The notes beneath the pieces were generated by a model. It ran no database searches. It had not been told where the DNA came from and was given only the letters and a program-made list of their open reading frames with translations. 64,000 nt of DNA from Mesobacillus boroniphilus (GTDB lineage Bacteria > Bacillota > Bacilli > Bacillales > Cytobacillaceae), in NCBI RefSeq assembly GCF_018424685.1, contig NZ_QTKX01000001.1:1612001-1676000 (forward strand). Reading direction: 5' to 3'. The position numbers and the translations under genes are program-made. Below, piece after piece: positions 27,082 to 35,678 of the stretch; position 1 is the first letter of the stretch; the number at the start of each line of letters is the position of its first letter.

Positions 27082-27861
27082 ATGCCTTTATTTGTAAACG
27101 GATTTGTTTCACCACAGATTTTTAGCAATAACGATGATATAGCTGAACAGAGCAACCAGGAGGAATTCCGACTCAATTATTTACAAGAAATCCTTAATGA
27201 GCAGCAAAAGCTCAATGGTGAATTGACAAGTAGTGTAACAAAATTCGATCGTACCCTGGAGCATAACAGGCAAGAACAATATACTCAATTTCAAGAGATG
27301 GTTTCATTTTTGGCGAAGCAGGAGAATTTTTCAGAAAGGGTCATGGAAAACATCTCTGAACAGAAAGAATCCACAACTGAAATCGATGATAAACTGATTA
27401 AACTCGAAGAAATGCACGAACAATTTTCTAAGGCTCTTTTGAATCGGGAGCTGACCAGCGAGGCGGTTTTAAATCAGCTTGCCCATCAGCAATCAATGAT
27501 TCAGGACTTGAACCGAAAGCTTCTCGAATACGAAGATGTCACTAAAGCTCTGGTTATACAGGCTCAAAAGCAGGAAGAACTGCAGGATATGCTAGCAAAA
27601 CATGCGGATTTGCAAGGTATCTTCCATGAAACAATTATGGAACGACTCGGAAAACAGGATGCCGTTGGTGAAACAATTTCCGATCAACTTGGCGAAATCA
27701 AGACCTCTTTATCGACAAAAGCTAACGCGATCCTTGAAAAAGTCGAAGAACAGACCTCCAAATTCACACAGTTTTTCTTAAGTCTTATCATGCCCAATAT
27801 CACTCAAAAGAAAATTATCAAAGGAAAAACGTTTAAGACAAAAACAAAACAGGAAAAATAA
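27082..27861 (+). CDS. coiled-coil protein of unknown function
   Basis: 259 residues from ATG 27082 (AGGAG, spacing 8; the ATG six bases earlier is too close). After a short hydrophobic start (MPLFVNGFVSPQIFSNNDD) the protein is nearly all heptad-rich helix (LQEILNEQQKLNGELTSSVT, AHQQSMIQDLNRKLLEYEDV) with a basic tail ending KTKTKQEK. No membrane segment. It could be a structural or scaffold protein; no family recognised. Divergent from yteA. Confidence 0.75.
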   Translation: MPLFVNGFVSPQIFSNNDDIAEQSNQEEFRLNYLQEILNEQQKLNGELTSSVTKFDRTLEHNRQEQYTQFQEMVSFLAKQENFSERVMENISEQKESTTEIDDKLIKLEEMHEQFSKALLNRELTSEAVLNQLAHQQSMIQDLNRKLLEYEDVTKALVIQAQKQEELQDMLAKHADLQGIFHETIMERLGKQDAVGETISDQLGEIKTSLSTKANAILEKVEEQTSKFTQFFLSLIMPNITQKKIIKGKTFKTKTKQEK

Positions 27862-27893
27862 AAAAGCATTGGCAAATGCCAACGCTTTTCTAA
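27861..27893. terminator. bidirectional terminator between convergent genes
   Basis: AAAAGCATTGGCA / TGCCAACGCTTTT stem, nearly perfect, with A and T runs on the two sides. Confidence 0.9.
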
Positions 27894-27901
27894 ATTATAT
27901 T

Positions 27902-28675
27902 TTAGTCCAAAATGGTAACTTTAACTTGCTTTCTTCCCCATTGAAGGGCACCGCTTTGAGTAGGGATAAAGACATCAATGCGGTTTCCTTTAATGGCTCC
28001 GCCAATATCTTCGGCAGTGGCATAGCCATAGCCTTCAACATATACTTTAGATCCAAGAGGAATAACAGTTGGATCAACAGCAATTACTTTTGCATTTGGG
28101 TTTGCTTTCAGGTTTACACCTGTCTTTGTGATTCCAGAGCATCCTGTGCAATTTGCTGTATAAGCTGTCGCTTCAACGGTAATCTGGTTTGTAGCAGCTG
28201 CTGGCTTTGTTGCAGCTGGTTGTGCAGTTACCTGATTTGCAGGTGCTGCTGCGGGCGTTGCTACCGGAGTTGCAGCCGGCTCGGCAGACTTCGTGTTCTC
28301 GACCTTCATATCAGCTGGCATATTTGTATATACAGCGAGTCTCATTCCTGGATGAATAAGGTCAGAAGATAATTTATTCCAATCTTTAAGATCATTCACT
28401 GTTACGTCATAAGCCTTGGCAATACTCCAAAGTGTATCACCTTTTCTAACTTGGGCATATTTAATAGGAGATACTTCTAGTAAATCATTCGGATGAATTA
28501 CATCACTCGTTAAGTTATTCCATTTTTTTAGTGAATCTACTGTTACGCCGTATTCCTTAGAAATACCCCAAAGTGTATCCCCCTTATGTACGACGATTTC
28601 TTCTGCCTGTGCTTGTGTACCGGCAGCTCCAGAAATTGCCGCTGCTGCAACCAAAGATAATAATGACTTTTTCAT
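27902..28675 (-). CDS. exported LysM-LysM-3D wall-associated protein (YocH-like)
   Basis: 257 residues from ATG 28675 (GGAGG, spacing 7). Signal peptide MKKSLLSLVAAAAISG with cleavage after AQAEE-type residues. Two LysM repeats (VVHKGDTLWGISKEYGVTVD, QVRKGDTLWSIAKAYDVTVN) bind peptidoglycan. An Ala/Pro/Thr-rich linker is followed by a C-terminal 3D domain with the three conserved Asp (AVDPTVIPLGSKVYV, TAEDIGGAIKGNRIDVFIP), an MltA-like fold. It is a cell-wall hydrolase or muropeptide-acting protein like YocH. In B. subtilis YocH belongs to the WalR regulon; no clear WalR box was found here. Confidence 0.9.
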   Translation of the reverse strand: MKKSLLSLVAAAAISGAAGTQAQAEEIVVHKGDTLWGISKEYGVTVDSLKKWNNLTSDVIHPNDLLEVSPIKYAQVRKGDTLWSIAKAYDVTVNDLKDWNKLSSDLIHPGMRLAVYTNMPADMKVENTKSAEPAATPVATPAAAPANQVTAQPAATKPAAATNQITVEATAYTANCTGCSGITKTGVNLKANPNAKVIAVDPTVIPLGSKVYVEGYGYATAEDIGGAIKGNRIDVFIPTQSGALQWGRKQVKVTILD

Positions 28676-29064
28676 TTGTTTGCCTCCCATCGGCTAATTT
28701 TTATCACGTGAATTATCGTAACATAGAATTTCGGTACAAAAAGAACAAGCACATTTAAATTGGATTACGAGAATAACAGAATTATAACGAGAACATGTCA
28801 TATTTACAGAATATTCTGTTTATATAATACTTTCGTAGGAATAATTTCTAGGTGATTTGAAAATTATTCTATATTTTTCTTGTAGAACCATATCTTTCTT
28901 CAATAAACTGATTTCTGTTTTAATAAAATAAATGCTTTACATGACATTAAACTTTAGTTCAGTGAAAAATAAGAATAGAGATGATTTTAAGAACATAGCC
29001 TTATACGATTAACCAAAATAAAAAAGCTAAAATCCCACGCAGGAGATCTTAGCTTTTTAGCTTA
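28676..29064. other. upstream region of the LysM-3D gene, with a 14-bp palindrome
   Basis: AT-rich, no gene. ACAGAATATTCTGT at 28806-28819 is a perfect palindrome about 130 bases upstream of the LysM-3D start. The fdhF terminator lies at the right end (29018-29062). Confidence 0.5.
29018..29062 (-). terminator. fdhF terminator
   Basis: Minus-strand stem AAGCTAAGATC / GATTTTAGCTT followed by TTTTATTTTGG, three bases after the fdhF stop. Confidence 0.85.
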
Positions 29065-31125
29065 TTATGCGATTGTTTCGATTTTAACTGCACATGCTTT
29101 AAATTCTGCTGTACCAGAAATAGGGTCATATTCATTCAGGGTAAGGACATTAGTTGGAACCTCGGACCAATGGAAACTCATGAAAACGAGGCCTGGAACT
29201 ACCTGTTCTGTTATTTTTGCTTTTACTTCAAGAGTCCCTCGCCGTGAACTCACCCTTACGAGATCTCCATCATTAATTTGAAGGCGCAGTGCATCTTCGG
29301 GATGAATATCCACGGTCTCCTCTGTTTGTTTAATTTTCACTCCTGCTGCATAGTGCCGCGTCTGTGTATGAGTATTGTACGACTCATACCTCCGGCCAGT
29401 CGTCAGGGTGAAAGGAAAATGTTCATCCGACTGTTCAAGCGGTGGTGTGAATTCAACTGGTACGAAACTGGAGCGCTTTTCGTTTTCTTTTTCATCATGG
29501 AACCTTTCGTGAAGCACTTTCGTGCCAGGATGAGCTTCGTCTGGACATGGGTAGTGGATTCCATATTCTTTTTCAAGACGTGCATATGATATGCCGCCAT
29601 ACATCTCCCAGACAAGTTCTCTCACTTCATTCCAAATCTCTTCGCTTGAACTATAAACCATCGGATAGCCCATCCTCGCAGAGAGTTCACATAATATCTC
29701 CCAATCTTCTTTCACTCCTGGATGTGCACTGACCGCAGTACGTACACGCTGTACTCTCCTGTCTGTATTCGTGTATGTCCCGTCAACTTCGCCCCATGAC
29801 TTAGCCGGCAGCACAACATCAGCCATCTCAGCTGTCTCCGTCATAAAAATATCCTGGACAATTAGTAAATCTAGTTTTTCTAATAAGCTTCTGGTATGGT
29901 TCATATGGACATCTGCAACTAGCGGATTCTCCCCTATGCAATATAATGCTTTGATTTCACCAGTTTCGATTTTATCAAAGGTCCTCGTCTGGGTGTCACC
30001 GACTTTTTTGCTGATTTCTATATTCCATTTTTTTTCGAAGCGTGCTCGGTACTCGTCGTCCAATAAGCTTACAGCACCGGTAAGCTGGTTCGGCAAACAG
30101 CCCATATCCCCAGCACCCTGGACATTATTCTGGCCCCTTAAAGGCATGATTCCGGAGCCACGCTTTCCAATCTGACCACTCAGCAATGCAAGGTTTGCGA
30201 TATCGAACACATTGTTTACTCCACAGTGATGCTCTGTAATACCGAGTGTGTAGGCGATCATAGCTTTGTTGGAATTTGCATACAGGCGAGCAACCTCTAT
30301 AATATCTTCTGCCGCCAAGCCTGTGATTTCAGCTGAATATTCGGGTGTGTAGCGTTCAACCTTCGACAGCAACACATCAAAATCTTCAGTGTGCCTGCCA
30401 ATGAATCCTTCATCATACAGTTTTTCTGTAATAATAACCCTGATCATTGCGTTGATCAGCGCAATATCTGTACCGACGTTAATTTGCAGATGTTTATGAG
30501 CAGACTTGACCATATCAATTCTTCTAGGGTCAATGACGATTATCTTAAGACCACCCTTAGCAGCTTTTTTCATTCTATTTCCAATGATCGGATGGGCTTC
30601 TGTTGTATTGGAGCCCATTAATAAAAGTACTTCTGCCTCATCTATATCTTCTACTGTATTCGTTGGGAAACCGCTTCCAAAAACAGTCGCCAGACCGGCG
30701 ACACTAGGAGCGTGTCAGGTTCGGTTACAGCCATCAATATTATTGCTACCTATAGCAGTCCTCATAAATTTCTGGGTTATATAGTTTGATTCATTGGTTG
30801 TGCGGGCACATGCGAACATTGAAACCGATTCTGGACCAAAGTCATTTTTTAAATCAGACAATCGGCTTGCGATGAAACCATATGCTTCCTCCCATGTAGC
30901 CTTTACCAGCTCTCCTGCTTTCCTGATCATAGGTGTATTCAATCTTTTCGGCGCATGGACATATTGATAGGCAAAAGCACCTTTTACACATGTTTGCCCT
31001 TTATTTACAGGTGCTTCTTTATCTCCCCTGATTTTCACAATCTTATTATCTTCTACTTCTAATATCAAACCGCAACCTGTACCACAATAACCACAGACCG
31101 TCTTTACATGGCTAATCGTTGACAT
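29065..31125 (-). CDS. fdhF: selenocysteine-containing formate dehydrogenase (UGA recoded at codon 137)
   Basis: One 686-residue protein if the in-frame TGA at 30715-30717 is read as selenocysteine; read as stop it would break the gene. ATG 31125 has GGAGG at spacing 8. The N-terminal [4Fe-4S] motif is Cys11, 14, 18, 46. Around the TGA the protein reads NNIDGCNRT-U-HAPSVAGLATV, the exact place of Sec140 in E. coli FdhF, including the following His. A SECIS-like hairpin lies directly downstream. Both halves are uninterrupted and match molybdopterin oxidoreductases ([34 protein letters not shown]). It oxidises formate to CO2. Stand-alone gene, about 715-residue class, with no N-terminal ferredoxin extension. 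Confidence 0.9.
30670..30717 (-). promoter_or_regulatory. selenocysteine insertion (SECIS) hairpin of fdhF
   Basis: Immediately after the UGA the mRNA has 18 bases, then apical GGUCU closed by GUCGCC / GGCGAC. E. coli fdhF, as I recall its sequence, also has 18 bases between UGA and the GGUCU loop. The GGU loop is what SelB recognises. Confidence 0.82.
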
Positions 31126-31284
31126 AGCTTCCCCCTCCGGCAATTTTACATAAGTACTACCTTTACTTCCATAGTAGTCTAAATCTTCAAAGCGATGTAG
31201 AGAAACCAAAAGTATTTTTTGACATATTTCCAACATTTTTTCAACAAATTCTGATTTTGAAAGTCTGGAGTGGTTGCTGGAGTT

Positions 31285-31321
31285 CAAAAAAAAATAAGGC
31301 AGGATCAACTCCTGCCTCATT
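31285..31321 (-). terminator. histidine kinase terminator
   Basis: AGGCAGGA / TCCTGCCT stem followed by a nine-T run on the minus strand. Confidence 0.9.
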
Positions 31322-31333
31322 CCAGACTTTCTA

Positions 31334-33493
31334 TTATGCTGTTTTTGCTGGGAGCATAATTTTGAATGTTGTACCTTTGTTCTGCTCGCTTTCAATATAA
31401 ACCTTGCCATTGTGACTTTCAATAATCTTGAAGCTGACCATCAGGCCGAGTCCATTTCCATTTTTCTTGGTCGTATAAAAAGGTTCACCAATTTTTTCTA
31501 GAGTTTCCGGAGGAATTCCTACACCTGTATCCTTGATGGAAATGACGACATTGTCATCCTGTATTTCTGTTCTCACTTTTAAATCCCCACCATCAGGCAT
31601 TGCTTCAATTCCGTTTTTAATAAAATTCAAGAATACTTGCTTCAGACGGTTCTCATCACATTCAATCTGGATGATTTCCTCTGTAGCATCGAAATCCAGT
31701 TTGACATTCCTTTTTCTAGCTTCAAATTTCAACATTGAAACTACATTTTGGACGATCGGAATGATATTCTGTTCCTCAAGCTCAACAGCCTTTGGTTTGG
31801 CAAGAACCATGAACTCTTCAACAATATTATTGACACGGTCAATTTCGTCAAGAATGATTTCGATAAACTCCTGACGTTGTGGTTCTGTTTCGTCAAGCTG
31901 CAGGAATTCAGCATATCCTTTCATTGATGTGAGTGGATTTCTGATTTCATGGGCAACACCAGCAGCGAGCTGGCCAACGGCAGCAAGCTTATCCTGGCGG
32001 TGCAGCATTTCCTCGGATTTTTTCTTCTCTGTGATATCGTTACGTATGGCAAGGTACTGATATGGCTTACCATTTTCGTTCAAAAAAGGAACGATGGTAG
32101 TAGCCACCCAGTAAAAAGAACCATCCTTCGCCCTGTTTCGGATATCCCCTTTCCAAACCTGGCCAGACCCAATGGTTTTCCAAAGATTTTTAAAGAATTC
32201 CTTGGAATGCAATCCGGAATTCAAAATGTTGTGGTCGTTACCGATTAATTCTTCCCTGCTGTATTTAGAGATTTCACAGAATTTATCATTAACACTTTTG
32301 ATGATCCCCTTCTCGTCAGTAAAAGCCACGATGGAAGATTGGTCAAGGGCAAAATTAATATCACTAATCTCTTTCAATGTTTCCTCTAGGCTTGCCTCCG
32401 CCTGCTTTCTTTGAGTTATATCAGAACGGATCGAAACATATTGATATGGCCTGCCTTTACTATTCAGGAATGGAACAATCGTGGTATCAACCCAATAATA
32501 AGAACCATCTTTCTTCTTATTCCGGATTTCCCCCTTCCAAACCTCTCCAGAACCAATCGTTTTCCACATATCTTTGAAAAATTCCTTTTTATGAAGGTCT
32601 GAATTCAATATCGAGTGATTTTGACCTAACAGTTCAGCTTCACTATATCCGGAAATCTCTATAAATTTTTCATTTACATATGTGATATTCCCTTTAGGAT
32701 CCGTAATCGCCACAATGGCTGATGTATTAAGTGCATCCGTAATATCTTTCAAATTCGTATCTGTAACTGCCAGCCTTTTGCTGATCAACGCACTTGAACC
32801 AATCAAACCAGCAAGGATAAGTACCGAGATAAAAACAATAAGATAACCGATCAAAGACTCTGGAATCTCGGTCTGCTGGACAAAACCGTTGCTCATGCTG
32901 ATTGAAGATGCTCTTGTTAAAAGAAAATGACCTTCAACAATTGCAGCAGTCACGAAAAGAGCGCTTAGCGGCTTAATCCAGCCATGGTTTCCTTGAGTAA
33001 AACTTTTCGTAAAGAAAAGCATCCAAAAAGAAAAGTAAAATGACCCGAATACAAGAGCAAGTGCAATCAGTAAAATGAAAGGCTGATAACTAAAATCGAA
33101 CTTCATTGAGTACATTCCCAGGATATGGACAACTAGAATTGCAAGCATCATGAATAAACTTCCAGCAAGCATATTGATTTTTTTCACCGACTTGCCAGTC
33201 ATTGCATAGAACGCCATTGCCGTAAAAGAAATAACCAAAATAATTGATAAAATAGTTATTGGAATTCGATAAGACACAGTGCCATTGAGATTCATTGCGA
33301 GCATTCCAAAGAAATTCATAACCCAAATCCCTATTCCAAGTGAAAATGCCCCGCCCAAAAACAGGAATCGCTTATTCCGATCAGAAGTTTTTATAAGACT
33401 GAATAAATCAAGTGCTGTATAAGATGACATGACTGTCAATAAAATAGCTACTATGAGTAAAATTGGATTGAAGGATAATTCCGGATTATCCAT
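31334..33493 (-). CDS. membrane histidine kinase with MHYT-like sensor and two PAS domains
   Basis: 719 residues. About residues 1-250 form seven membrane helices resembling the MHYT sensor (VVHILGMYSM intact, first copy VMNFFGMLAM with Asn in place of His). Two near-duplicate PAS/PAC modules follow (ITYVNEKFIEISGYSEAELL and SVNDKFCEISKYSREELIG, each ending in RNDITEKK-like PAC). Then HisKA with AAGVAHEIRNPLTSMKGYAE, phospho-acceptor His515, and HATPase_c with GTGLGL-like GNGLGLMVSF. The kinase resembles sporulation-type KinA-E kinases, lacking an adjacent response regulator. MHYT domains are proposed to bind Cu and sense O2, CO or NO; fitting but unproven here. Confidence 0.9.
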   Translation of the reverse strand: MDNPELSFNPILLIVAILLTVMSSYTALDLFSLIKTSDRNKRFLFLGGAFSLGIGIWVMNFFGMLAMNLNGTVSYRIPITILSIILVISFTAMAFYAMTGKSVKKINMLAGSLFMMLAILVVHILGMYSMKFDFSYQPFILLIALALVFGSFYFSFWMLFFTKSFTQGNHGWIKPLSALFVTAAIVEGHFLLTRASSISMSNGFVQQTEIPESLIGYLIVFISVLILAGLIGSSALISKRLAVTDTNLKDITDALNTSAIVAITDPKGNITYVNEKFIEISGYSEAELLGQNHSILNSDLHKKEFFKDMWKTIGSGEVWKGEIRNKKKDGSYYWVDTTIVPFLNSKGRPYQYVSIRSDITQRKQAEASLEETLKEISDINFALDQSSIVAFTDEKGIIKSVNDKFCEISKYSREELIGNDHNILNSGLHSKEFFKNLWKTIGSGQVWKGDIRNRAKDGSFYWVATTIVPFLNENGKPYQYLAIRNDITEKKKSEEMLHRQDKLAAVGQLAAGVAHEIRNPLTSMKGYAEFLQLDETEPQRQEFIEIILDEIDRVNNIVEEFMVLAKPKAVELEEQNIIPIVQNVVSMLKFEARKRNVKLDFDATEEIIQIECDENRLKQVFLNFIKNGIEAMPDGGDLKVRTEIQDDNVVISIKDTGVGIPPETLEKIGEPFYTTKKNGNGLGLMVSFKIIESHNGKVYIESEQNKGTTFKIMLPAKTA

Positions 33494-33855
33494 TTAGGCA
33501 TCATTCCCCATTTAAAGTTTCATTTCGATTGTATGTTAAAACGGAAAAGAATAAAAGGGTTTATTAAATATAATGTAATAACTTTGTCACTTTTATCTAT
33601 TGACAATTGAAATTTATGGGAATCCGATTCACCTTTGTGGTTGACTTTTCTACAAACAGCCTCACGAACTCATAATCTCTGAATCACATATACCCTCACT
33701 ACTTATTGACTAATACCCCAAATAGATCATATGAACAAAAACCTATTTTTTAATTTTTTCAAAAAAAGGCTACACAAATTTTCTATTTATGTTTATACTG
33801 TACTATAACAGGTTAAGTAAAATATAAATTGTACTATAAAAGGAGGAGTTTTATC
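33494..33855. other. intergenic region upstream of yhfH
   Basis: No gene seen. GTACTATAA occurs twice (33797 and 33832) close to the yhfH start, each followed by an AGG-containing stretch; probably promoter or operator sequence. Confidence 0.45.
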
Positions 33856-33987
33856 ATGATGAGTCCGGTTGAATTTTTTCGTAACTTACCAAAGAAGGTG
33901 TGCCCTGAATGTGGTGAAGGGATGCATGAACAAGCAGAGTCCTATTTGATGGAATGCGATCGCTGTTTATCGAAAAAAGAGGAATAA
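33856..33987 (+). CDS. yhfH: YhfH-family zinc-ribbon-like small protein
   Basis: 43 residues after AAGGAGG. Sequence begins MMSPVEFFRNLPKKVCPECG and contains two CxxC pairs (CPEC and CDRC), enough for a zinc ribbon. This matches the short YhfH family of bacilli, function unknown. Own terminator at 33992-34019. Confidence 0.82.
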   Translation: MMSPVEFFRNLPKKVCPECGEGMHEQAESYLMECDRCLSKKEE

Positions 33988-33991
33988 TGTG

Positions 33992-34019
33992 AAAAGGCAC
34001 CTTTTAAAGGTGCCTTTTT
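33992..34019 (+). terminator. yhfH terminator
   Basis: AAAAGGCACC / GGTGCCTTTT stem with T run. Confidence 0.9.
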
Positions 34020-34049
34020 ATCTAATAAAGAAAAAAAACTTACATAGAA

Positions 34050-34078
34050 AAAGAAGCTCATTTGCGAGCTTCTTTTTT
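34050..34078. terminator. second terminator before the inverted-repeat element
   Basis: AAGAAGCTC / GAGCTTCTT stem with a T run, three bases left of the element at 34081. Confidence 0.75.
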
Positions 34079-34084
34079 AACATC

Positions 34085-34261
34085 TTAGGAGACCCAACCA
34101 GCATCAGCCCAAAACATTTTGGAACTATTGAGTTGTATGATCCTCTTACTATAGCCGATGTGTGTTTGTTCCGCATTAAAGTGTCTTACATAAAAAGGTT
34201 TACCTTTTTTATGACGACCCTTTACAAACACATTTTTCGGTATAATCACCGAGAGACTCAT
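34085..34261 (-). CDS. 58-residue frame inside the inverted-repeat element
   Basis: ATG 34261 with AAGGGA just upstream. Basic N-terminal half (NVFVKGRHKKGKPFYVRHFN) and aromatic C-terminus ending FWADAGWVS; the stop codon is part of the left terminal repeat. Composition looks protein-like rather than random. No family recognised. Confidence 0.45.
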   Translation of the reverse strand: MSLSVIIPKNVFVKGRHKKGKPFYVRHFNAEQTHIGYSKRIIQLNSSKMFWADAGWVS

Positions 34262-34374
34262 TATTCCCTTTAGTAATCGTTTAGCACTTTACTTCATTTT
34301 TATCATGCATCCCGACTTACCAATCCAGTTGGATGGCAAGCTGCCTTCAAGGATATGTTCTCCTAATGACTGTT

Positions 34375-34635
34375 TCACCTGAATGTTGTTGAATTCCTTT
34401 GAAGCTGGTACCTTTCCAAGTATCGATTGATACTCTGTTGGTTAAAAGCTTCTTTCCAGCGTACCAGTAAAGAATAGGCTGGACTATCGCTTCTTCCCTT
34501 TTGAAATGAACCATTTGGGAGGACAACATCATTCTGGTTTAACTTGTGTTCAGATTCAAAATCCCTGCGGCTGGTGATACTGATTTTGTGAAGAGAAGGT
34601 AACAACACTTTAGGAATAAACCTTTTTTCGTTCAC
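34375..34635 (-). CDS. 86-residue frame inside the inverted-repeat element
   Basis: GTG 34635, open upstream through the right terminal repeat. Charged, with VRWKEAFNQQSINRYLERYQ. Could be the start of a decayed recombinase or accessory protein; no motif recognised. No clear ribosome site directly before GTG. Confidence 0.35.
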   Translation of the reverse strand: MNEKRFIPKVLLPSLHKISITSRRDFESEHKLNQNDVVLPNGSFQKGRSDSPAYSLLVRWKEAFNQQSINRYLERYQLQRNSTTFR

Positions 34636-34834
34636 TACGGAACGAACACAATTGGTTGAGCCTCCTAAGATGTTAATGACTTTCTTTCTACACTTTTATT
34701 ATACCACCTTATCCACATGTAAACCCTTACATTTGTGACAAATTAATGTCTTTTCCAATATTTATGACACGGGTTAAATTACCCGTATATCCTATATCTC
34801 AATACAAAAACTACTCTTATCAGGGGGTGAGACT

Positions 34835-35011
34835 ATGGACATTAATAAAGATAAAGATGATTTAAAAAGGGACAAGGATTTACTCAAATCAACTTACACA
34901 CCAAATCAACGATATGTGCCAGGAGGATCAGTTGATGAGCACAGAGATTTCGAAGCAGGAAATATTATTCTTACAGGGGATGAAATAAAACAGCAGAATG
35001 AAAATTTATGA
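34835..35011 (+). CDS. small hydrophilic protein, 58 residues, unknown
   Basis: ATG 34835 after GGGGGTGA. Lys/Asp-rich start (MDINKDKDDLKRDKDLLKST) and a polar middle (NQRYVPGGSVDEHRDFEAGN). Likely disordered; resembles short sporulation-associated hydrophilic proteins only in composition. First of three small genes read in the same direction. Confidence 0.7.
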   Translation: MDINKDKDDLKRDKDLLKSTYTPNQRYVPGGSVDEHRDFEAGNIILTGDEIKQQNENL

Positions 35012-35087
35012 TGGGAGGGTGTCTCCTATAACTACATCCAAGCGTAAACAGCTGATGATAGAAACTTAACGAAAAGAGGTATTCCAC

Positions 35088-35336
35088 TTGGATTTAATCG
35101 ATCCGAAAAATTTAAAATTTGGTGATGAAGTGTTCGTTATATACCGGAACCCTCATGTACCTTCTGTTTCAAACATAAGAGCTGGTGAAATAGTTCCGCA
35201 TCCAAAAGATCCTAATGAATTTGCCTTGTTCCTGAACGAAACCTTACATGTAATTGAAGACGATGATGCTCTATTTGCTACACAAGATGCAGCAGAACAA
35301 GCTTATTTTGAAGCGATGGACCCATATAACTCTTAG
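35088..35336 (+). CDS. small protein of unknown function
   Basis: 82 residues from TTG 35088 (AGAGGT, spacing 7). Beta-rich start (KNLKFGDEVFVIYRNPHVPS) and acidic helical end (DALFATQDAAEQAYFEAMDP). Cytosolic, no signal. No family recognised; the compact KFGDEVFVIYRN opening suggests a small barrel-like fold (guess). Confidence 0.7.
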   Translation: MDLIDPKNLKFGDEVFVIYRNPHVPSVSNIRAGEIVPHPKDPNEFALFLNETLHVIEDDDALFATQDAAEQAYFEAMDPYNS

Positions 35337-35421
35337 TCACCCCCTTCCTATCCAAGGTTTTAACAGTATTTAAAGGGGTAAAAATAGAAATGCAAGCCAA
35401 TTTCTATAAGGAGGGATGAAG

Positions 35422-35541
35422 ATGAAAGTTTTATCAGCATCTTCTAAGCTCGTCATTGGCTCTGCACTTGAAGGAGGATTTGTCCATCTAAAGAAAGGCA
35501 TCCTTACCCCCAACAAAGTGATACGACGTGGAAAGCTTTAA
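35422..35541 (+). CDS. 39-residue basic peptide, unknown
   Basis: ATG 35422 after AAGGAGGGAT. Sequence MKVLSASSKLVIGSALEGGF followed by a Lys/Arg-rich end (GKL). A terminator at 35568-35600 closes the unit. The good ribosome site argues for translation. Confidence 0.55.
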   Translation: MKVLSASSKLVIGSALEGGFVHLKKGILTPNKVIRRGKL

Positions 35542-35567
35542 ATTGGCAAATCCTCTTTCTCTACAAG

Positions 35568-35602
35568 CACATCCATCCAGGGGTGTGCTTTTCTTTTTGG
35601 AA
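35568..35602 (+). terminator. terminator after the small-gene group
   Basis: AAGCACA / TGTGCTT stem with TTCTTTTT. Confidence 0.75.
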
Positions 35603-35678
35603 TTTTTAGAAAATTAAAGGGTTTTCTTATCATTAAACGAATTTAATTAACCAATAAAAATGTGTGGGGTGAATCAAA

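Larger units (their letters stand above)
34081..34672. mobile_element. 592-bp element with 20-bp terminal inverted repeats
   Basis: The left end CATCTTAGGAGACCCAACCA (34081-34100) matches the complement of the right end at 34653-34672 in 18 of 20 positions. TTAAC lies just left and TTAAT just right, possibly a target duplication. Inside are two small minus-strand frames (34375-34635 and 34085-34261). The second stops inside the left repeat and the first is open back through the right repeat, where AGGAGG is embedded. No transposase motif was recognised. It could be a MITE-like non-autonomous element or a decayed IS. Confidence 0.65.

Noticed and set aside
28676..28900. WalR box for the YocH-like gene
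   Set aside because: TGTAAA and TGTTCT/TGTTAC words exist but their spacing (7 or 9 between units) does not match the TGTWAH-N5-TGTWAH rule.
30715..30717. Nonsense mutation or pseudogene in the second formate dehydrogenase
   Set aside because: The TGA is exactly at the selenocysteine position, both halves are in one frame without other damage, and a SECIS-like stem follows.
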